NCBI GenBank assembly: GCA_037975125.1
Contig: JAJQOW010000242.1
Span: 1-64,000, forward strand
Direction: 5' to 3'
Length of the DNA: 64,000 nt
Source of the DNA: Latrodectus hesperus
Taxonomy: Eukaryota > Arthropoda > Arachnida > Araneae > Theridiidae
Positions 57,909 to 64,000 of the stretch are shown here, piece after piece; position 1 is the first letter of the stretch, and each line of letters opens with the position of its first letter. The notes under the pieces are model-generated. The model ran no database searches. It was not told the origin of the DNA and saw only the letters and a program-made list of their open reading frames with translations. Made by a program: the position numbers and the translations under genes.

Positions 57909-60900
57909 TTAAACACTTTCATTTAAACTATAATGTCCTATTGCAAGAGTAGAAATACCATCAGGGCTTACAATTCTTTTAAAATCAGTACATGATAAAG
58001 CTAATTTATTTTGTTTCATGGAATATAAATTATGTTGTTTTGATCGAATTATATTCATTTGTGCAAAAAGTTGTTTTCCTTCATGCAAACAAGATTTATA
58101 ATGGTTAAATGTTATTTTATTTTTTAAAGTTTGTTTCTTAATACCTTTCAACCGTTTTTCAATTTTATCTTCAGTTTTGTAAGCATACATTTTGGATTTT
58201 AATCCAACGAATTCTACCATGATTTGTCCTTTATTTTCATCTTTCATTTTACCAATTATTTTTTTATTTACTAAGGGCATACCGTAGATATTATTATTTT
58301 GATAATCGGAAGTGTCATACAAATTTATTCTATTCTTCATATCCGAATAAAAATCTACTGTTTTAATTTCATATATAAGAGAATCTGTATCTGTGTATAA
58401 TAAACGGATATCGTCGCCATAATCGTTTTTCATTACTTGGTAATGAAACGAATACATTAGTGTTTTCGATAAGTCTAAAATTGCCATCCCAACATGAATT
58501 GGTTTAAAAAATTTAATACTTGTTTTTTTTAAATGAATTGCCATTAAGTTTTCGTCAAAAATTGTTCTATGATCAAAAGTTGGTTTTGCAATAAGCTTAG
58601 TAGCTTGCCTTTCGGAAGTACATAAGCGTATATCAACGCGACGTCGGACGTTTTCCATCGTTTTTCCAAAAATACTGTTGTTCATCAATTTATAAAATTC
58701 TTTTTGAAATTCATTTTTTGCATTTGTTCTTAAATTTGTGTTAAGTTCTATATAATTTTTAAGCCATGGCGATTGATTAAATTGCAGCACCCTATGAATT
58801 TTTTAATTTCAAACCTAAACTTAGGTATAATTTTAAATTTTTATAGTGAACAACATATTTAAACTTAGGCTCTAAAGTTGTTAACAATCTATATTCTTTA
58901 CAATTTGGTGGAATTTTGTTTTCTGGTGCCACTGGTAAGTCTGTATGTTCGTCGTGCAGGGAAGAAGGATAATCTAAATCGACTTCTAAAATATACCCAA
59001 TTTCTGAGTCATCGGGTATATTTTCCACGTCTATATTGGTACTACACCATTTGAAGTCCTTAAGAGGAAGATATTCGCTCATGGCCCAACCGTACAAATT
59101 GTTTGCATCGAGATACATGAGAAATTTTGATTCCCTTTCAGGATCATAATTTTTCATGTATTTATTATTAGCTAAAGAATATCGATTGCTACACTGGCTA
59201 ATTCCACCTCGAATTCCATTTTCTATAAAAAGTATCATATCATAATCCGTAAATAGTTCAATGTTTACCTTTGTATAAAGTAACATCGCATCCCAAGATA
59301 GACCAGGAGAAGTGTAATACCAAGAAGGATCTAATTTGTAAGTTTTTAAACAGATTTGCCTAAAATTTTCGAAAACATCCGATAACAATAAAACGTCGGT
59401 TTTGACATATAAGTCACAATATTCCCCTAAATTCTTAAGATTGAAAGAATTAAACACATTTTTAGCATGATCATAGTCCTCGATACTAATTTGCTCTTCA
59501 TTAAGTTCATTATAGAATTTTTCATAATCAGGTAAGCAAACTTCATCACATTTTGCTATATCATCGAAATAATCATAGGGGAAAACTCCTTTTCGTAACA
59601 ATAATTTTAATTTATCAGTATCAAAATATCTTTTCATAAATTTGAATTCATCGAAAGTAAGATTGGAAATGAGTTTGTCAAGACTAGATGGTAAGAATTT
59701 AAATGTATCTATGAATCTAATATGAAAGGTACTTGTTATGTTTTTACTAAAGGATATGTATTTTTCCTCTGTGTTAGGTATTAAAAATATTGCTTTGTCA
59801 TCGTATCCCAATTCTTTTATGAAAATGTGAGCGTCATATCCAGATAAATTATGAAAAAAAATTGGCAAAAAATTAGGCAATTTTAGAGATAAATTACATC
59901 TATTGCAACAAGCCCCATTAAATTTTTGTGAGATGTGGCAATGATCTCGAACTTTTTTGTTTTCTAGAGTAAAGGGTTCTAAGCAAACATAACAATTTTT
60001 AGCATTATTATAAACTTCTTGTTCTATTTGACAGAGTGGCCTTAAGGGCTTAGGATTATTATAAATTTCAATAATATTTGATGCTTCCATTTTTATCATT
60101 TCAATAAATTTTTTAGGTGCATCTAATCCTCGATATACAACTGGATCCTTATAATGCTTGCCGTCCTGGCAAATGAAATAACAGAAACTAAAAGGGATAT
60201 GCTTTTGATAAATATTTGTGAAGGAATTTTGTGGGTTAGGATGGCAAGTATCAGTTTTTACCGTTAAACACTCAAAATCTGCATATACAACAAATGGTAC
60301 TTTTAAAATATTTTGAAAATTTTTAAATTTTAAAAACTTACTTTCGTTTGTTGGCATTTCTACTCTTGCAGGACTTTTTTCCTTACACAATTCTTTGTGA
60401 AACAATAGTTTGTCTTCAGATGAGAAAAACTGGAGACAACGTCTACATACGTGGACAGAATGTCCATGTCGGGAATACTGTTTTGACAAAATTCTTGACA
60501 TAGATTTTATCCAACAGAAATGTCCACTTTTTTCTTTTTTCGGGATGTATAACAAATCTACATGCTTCTCTAATTCGGTTTCGCAAATTAATATTGGAAA
60601 AATGTTGCAATCGTCATTAAAAGAATAAACATTAATTGAAATGTTATTTACCTGCGTAAACTTTCGGATCTCTGAAAAAGGCGTTGGGTAAGAAACGCAG
60701 GTAAAATTCAGAGCTTCTTGATATTTTTCATAATTTGAAACTCTATCAGGATTATGATCAGCAGGGTAAAGAGCGGAAAGTATAGACCATTTAAAACATT
60801 CATTGTCTTTATTTTTTACATTAACCACCGCTTTCTTCATTTTTAAACATTCAGGTAACTCGCAAAAAGTGGAACCCTTGAAAGGCTTGAAGCAATTCGT

Positions 60901-61673
60901 TCTAACCTCTTCTTCGAGAATTTGATCCAGAGACCAACCAGAATCTTTCTTCTGAAAATCTTCGCTTTCAGCGAGGATGCTGTCACTCATCTCTTCATAA
61001 ATTTCACTAACATTTGTTGCAGAGGTCACGATCATATTTTTTGATTTAAACTCGGTGTCTTTAAATGTATCATCTCCATTGTCCGCCATCTTTTTATATA
61101 CACATCGGATTCTGATACTTACTTTTAAAGCATCAAGTCTTGCCAATTCTTCTCTAATTATTGCAAGGGCTTCCAGTTTTTTCAATTCCAAGAATTCTGC
61201 AATATCTTTGCAATCGCAGTTTTCCAATAGAAAAGTTTTATACTTTTTCTTAAAAGCACTTTGCACTTCTTTTGAAGATTCCTCATTTCCTTGCAACGAG
61301 GAATTAAAATTTCTGCTCCCATCTTGCTGTCCTTGTAAAACTTCATTAGATCCATTACCTACAAGGTTGTTTGAAGAAACTTTCAGTCTCTTCGGATGCG
61401 ATGTATCAAATTCGGACTTCCTTTTACAGCTTCCATTCTTCCTATGTCGAATCAAAGCATCGTTGCGAGAAAAAGTTGTATTGCATTCTATGCAAGTGAT
61501 TTTTTTGCTTGATGGATCGAAACAATATGACGCTTTAAATCGCTTTCTCTCATAAATTCTTTATCACAAACACTACAATGAAATTTAACAGATTTCTCAT
61601 GTACTTCTAAAATATGTCTTTTTAGAGAAAACTCAACGTTAAATAGTTTACCGCAGATTTCACAAAGTCCCAT
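57909..61673 (-). CDS. Polinton protein-primed DNA polymerase B with N-terminal zinc fingers, two frameshifts
   Basis: Replicates the Polinton. It is read in three stretches: 61673-61488, 61455-58792 and 58790-57909, about 1,250 codons in all, normal for the family. The N-terminus has two C2H2 fingers (CEICGKLF..., CSVCDKEF...) and a third that spans the first break. In the 887-residue middle part: exonuclease ExoI YADFE (391-395), a C/H cluster (CYVC at 488 to C520), ExoII HNLSGYD (535-541), ExoIII YCDLYVKTD (679-687) and polymerase motif A YLDANNLYG (781-789). In the last part: motif B KLMNNSIFGK (34-43), motif C YTDTDS (133-138) and K-x-Y-like LKSKMYAY. All catalytic residues I expect are present. 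Both breaks lie in A runs (near 61500 and 58805), and one missing A in each would explain them, so sequencing error is as likely as decay. Confidence 0.93.
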
Positions 61674-61757
61674 CGTGACTTTCTAAGAAACGTCTGTTTC
61701 TTGAGGAAAATTTCATTCCTATCAGCAGCGTTATAAGAAGTTGATACATTTCCTTGG

Positions 61758-61765
61758 CTTATATA
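61758..61765 (-). promoter_or_regulatory. TATA box of the polymerase gene
   Basis: On the minus strand TATATAAG lies 85 bp upstream of the ATG at 61673. A perfect palindrome ATCACGTGAT (E-box core CACGTG) is just upstream at 61784-61793. Confidence 0.6.
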
Positions 61766-61944
61766 GGATCGATAACAATAGCTATCACGTGATGCATTTT
61801 TTTTTCATTTCAGTGACTTTAAAAGGTAGGACCGAGTTCTACCAATTGCGGTTGGTTCTTTAGAAGAAAGTAAAAGATTTATGGCGACGTCATTGTAGAA
61901 GAAACTATCAGGTAAGGGTGAGGATTTTTACTAAAGATAGACGG

Positions 61945-61994
61945 ATATCTCCATTTCTCAACTGTCTTTCTAGACAGTTGAGAAATGGAGATAT
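61945..61994. other. Perfect hairpin between polymerase and integrase genes
   Basis: A 23-bp arm (atatctccatttctcaactg, ending tct) is followed by the loop ttct and its exact reverse complement. There is not one mismatch. It sits in the ~1 kb intergenic stretch between the divergent polymerase and integrase genes. Confidence 0.95.
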
Positions 61995-62685
61995 TGTCAG
62001 GTGATCGATGTCTTTATTTTTCTCGTGAAAATGGTATCACACCCACTGCCAGTCACAGAAAAAAAATAGATTCTTTAACACAATAGTGGGGTATAGTTAA
62101 GTTGAATGGTTTAGCAACTTAAAAGAAATTCTCCCTTTAACTGGCCAGTAGCAGCCACAGCTTTCGAAGTGAGCAACAATGGGATGTGTTCTCCAGCAAG
62201 TATTGAACTTGAAAGGGATTCAACTGGATATATATGTGAAAGGTATAAAATACAATGTGGGCTTAGAAGTACAACTAATGTCCTGAGGTGGAGTCGCAAA
62301 CTGAAAAGCAAAATGCTCCCCTCTAACAGTTTTGTGAATACCGAAATCGGTGAAAGAGCACAATAGAACACATTCTCCTTAGGAATGAAGAAAGCCAGGT
62401 GTTACCTGGTTTTGAAGTGGGAATGGATATAAAGAAATCGCATTCTTTTATTTCACATTTTTATTTAATGCATCCCAAGAGAAGAACATGTTTTATTTTG
62501 CATTTATAATAAAAATAAAAAATATTGATGTAAATTCCATCAAAAAAATTAAAAGAAACTGATTTAATTTTTTCAAATAATTCATTTTGGCGTGAATTAT
62601 AAGAGAACTGTAAGTCGTGAATTAACATTTAAGTGTTAAAACATTAAATAAATTATTTTAGTTTGAATACAAGCACGCGAGTATA

Positions 62686-63723
62686 ATGGAGAGAATTTAC
62701 AAAGATCCAAGTCATACAGCAAGTTTTAGTGGTATAAATGCGGTGAGACGAGGCTTGAAAGATAAAGTTAAAGTCTCAGATATTAAGAGATGGCTATCTC
62801 ATAAAGATTCATACACTTTACATAAGCCGATTCGTCATAAATTTTTACGAAATAGAGTGTTAGTAAGTGAAATTGATCGACAATTTCAGGTGGATTTAGT
62901 TGACATGCAGTCTTTAGCTGAGTTTAATAAAGGTTACAAATATTTACTTACCTGTATTGATGTATTTTCTAAATATGCATGGGCAATTCCTTTGAAAAAT
63001 AAGCTTGGAAAGAGTGTAAAATTAGCTCTGGAAACTATTTTTAGAACTCGTTGTCCATTTAGCATCCAATCAGACAGCGGATCAGAATTTAAGAATAAAA
63101 TCGTTCAAAATTTTTTGAGAAATTCAAAAGTTAAATTTTTTACTACCCAAAATCAAACAAAAGCAAGTATTGTTGAAAGATTTAATCGCACTTTAAAAAC
63201 AAAAATGTGGAAATATTTTACTGAATTTAATACTAAAAAGTATATTGATATTATTGATAAATTAGTTCACAGTTACAACCATACATGGCACAGAAGCATT
63301 AAAATGACTCCTGCTTCAGTCAACAAAAATAATAAAGATCAAGTTATGCATAATTTATATGGTGATTTAACCAAAATTAATTCTAAACCTGCAAAATTGA
63401 AAAAAGGTGACTCTGTACGCGTAAGTAAACAAAAATTGCGATTCGAAAAAGGCTATGAACAAAATTGGACAAGGGAAATCTTCAGGGTATCTGAAATTAT
63501 TCCTAGAATTCCAGTTGTCTATAAATTGAAAGATTTGATGGGGGAGGAAATAAATGGTACATTTTATGAAGAAGAACTTCAAAAAGTAGTAGATACAGGC
63601 TTTTATCCAGTTGAAAAAGTGATTAAAACTAGAAAAAACGGGGCCAAAACAGAATATTTTGTAAAGTTTTCAGGGTATCCCGAAAAATTCAATACTTGGA
63701 TTACTGACCTGAAAAAACTATAA
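62686..63723 (+). CDS. Polinton integrase with chromodomain
   Basis: Joins the excised or replicated Polinton to chromosomal DNA, making a short target duplication. The 345-residue frame is intact. Residues 1-65 carry the family's N-terminal region (LSHKDSYTLHKPIRHKF). The rve core has catalytic Asp at 70 (FQVDLVDM), Asp130 (IQSDSGSEF) and Glu164 (ASIVERFNRTL), with 33 residues between the last two by my count, against 35 in the standard motif. A GDSVRV strand (241-246) marks the C-terminal SH3-like part. A chromodomain closes the protein (about 307-345; VEKVIKTR..., YFVKFSGYP..., NTWI), which in other integrases guides insertion into marked chromatin. The start at 62686 is the first ATG after a stop-rich stretch. 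It is divergent from the polymerase and 38 bp upstream of the next gene. It looks functional. Confidence 0.95.
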   Translation: MERIYKDPSHTASFSGINAVRRGLKDKVKVSDIKRWLSHKDSYTLHKPIRHKFLRNRVLVSEIDRQFQVDLVDMQSLAEFNKGYKYLLTCIDVFSKYAWAIPLKNKLGKSVKLALETIFRTRCPFSIQSDSGSEFKNKIVQNFLRNSKVKFFTTQNQTKASIVERFNRTLKTKMWKYFTEFNTKKYIDIIDKLVHSYNHTWHRSIKMTPASVNKNNKDQVMHNLYGDLTKINSKPAKLKKGDSVRVSKQKLRFEKGYEQNWTREIFRVSEIIPRIPVVYKLKDLMGEEINGTFYEEELQKVVDTGFYPVEKVIKTRKNGAKTEYFVKFSGYPEKFNTWITDLKKL

Positions 63724-63761
63724 ATAAGAACAGTTTTCTGTTTACAAATTCAGTATGCAAC

Positions 63762-64000
63762 ATGTCTTTCTATTTGACGCTACCTTCTGACAGTTCTCTG
63801 AAATATTTTCCCGATAATAAAATTTCTCATTTTATAACTCAGCTTCCTACATCAATTAATTTAAGTGGTGAATGGGAAGTTGGTTTATCTGAAATAATCT
63901 ATCCTCATTCATGGTTCAACATTAATGAATTTAATAACGCTTTTAACTATGATATTGGAGATGGGAAACTGATAAAGAAAAGAATTGATACTGGCTGTTA
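63762..64000 (+). CDS. Polinton gene, N-terminal part, cut by the window edge
   Basis: An ATG 38 bp after the integrase stop opens a frame that runs to the window end without a stop (79 codons). It begins MSFYLTLPSDSSLKYFPDN, then has LSGEWEVGLSEIIYPHSW. I associate a conserved LPSxSS...FxxxLP...GxWEVGLxEixYP start with an uncharacterised protein found next to the integrase in arthropod Mavericks. It could be a virion component, but I cannot assign it. An ATG at 63755 is in another frame and stops soon. Confidence 0.7.
   Translation, partial: MSFYLTLPSDSSLKYFPDNKISHFITQLPTSINLSGEWEVGLSEIIYPHSWFNINEFNNAFNYDIGDGKLIKKRIDTGC

Larger units (their letters stand above)
61674..62685. other. Divergent intergenic region of the Polinton
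   Basis: Holds the polymerase promoter and the hairpin. A plus-strand frame of 65 codons (62169-62366, with RSTTNVLRWSRKLKSK) and its antisense shadow cover 62111-62371; I do not recognise them and cannot tell whether they are a small gene. Before the integrase start the sequence is AT-rich. Confidence 0.5.
54900..64000. mobile_element. Maverick/Polinton DNA transposon, left part
   Basis: A protein-primed family B DNA polymerase, a retroviral-type integrase with a chromodomain, and further genes on both strands are the defining set of Mavericks (Polintons), large self-synthesising elements of about 15-20 kb related to virophages and adenoviruses. The left border is not fixed: the GTGGCGG-rich, repeat-rich stretch 54900-56050 is the likely terminal region. 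The right end, with the packaging ATPase, protease and capsid genes expected, lies outside. Confidence 0.85.

Noticed and set aside
61055..61555. Plus-strand frame of 166 codons
   Set aside because: It lies wholly antisense to the Polinton polymerase N-terminal coding region and has no family features.

Overview
This window looks like a piece of a large, AT-rich, repeat-dense arthropod genome. I think a spider is most likely, because the LINE 3' ends and tRNA-derived SINEs resemble ones I associate with spider genomes, but that is inference. Nothing is prokaryotic: genes are intron-rich, the repeats are SINEs, LINEs, MITEs and satellites, and many insertions still carry target-site duplications (TSDs).

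Layout. (1) 1-2090: about 11 tandem units of ~187 bp that share their 3' portion with a dispersed SINE. (2) 2090-12440: SINEs, a diverged minisatellite, two copies of one 5'-truncated LINE (5303-5929 plus, 11999-12427 minus), a deleted mariner (about 7057-7632) and a larger repeat 'X' holding a MITE that itself holds a SINE. (3) 12800-16702: a 5'-truncated Ty1/copia retrotransposon with a 268-bp 3' LTR and several frameshifts. (4) 16980-22870: SINE cluster, second X/MITE/SINE nest, LINE end. (5) 23014-26518: an AT-rich satellite of ~193 bp units. (6) 26520-29600: a decayed jockey-like LINE with an antisense LINE inserted in its RNase H region. (7) 29668-32683: a ~3 kb DNA element with ~130 bp inverted repeats bounded by TTAA, piggyBac-like in its ends.

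(8) 33018-47160: the only clear host gene, a nine-exon ADAT3 orthologue, the non-catalytic partner of ADAT2 in the tRNA A34-to-inosine deaminase. All splice phases agree and give a 372-residue protein with HAV in place of HAE. Its introns hold old SINE and LINE fragments.

(9) 47161-54900: SINEs of several families, an X copy without the MITE, and unassigned sequence. (10) 54900 to the window end: the left part of a Maverick/Polinton. It has a repeat-rich left flank, a TATA-driven spliced gene with a possible PC4-like domain (+), a protein-primed family B DNA polymerase with N-terminal zinc fingers (-), a chromodomain integrase (+), and the start of a further gene (+). A 23-bp-stem hairpin lies between the polymerase and integrase genes. 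The right end lies beyond the window.

The most notable signals are the Polinton module and its hairpin, a shared SINE 3' tail attached to three different heads, the SINE-related satellite, and the datable nested insertions.
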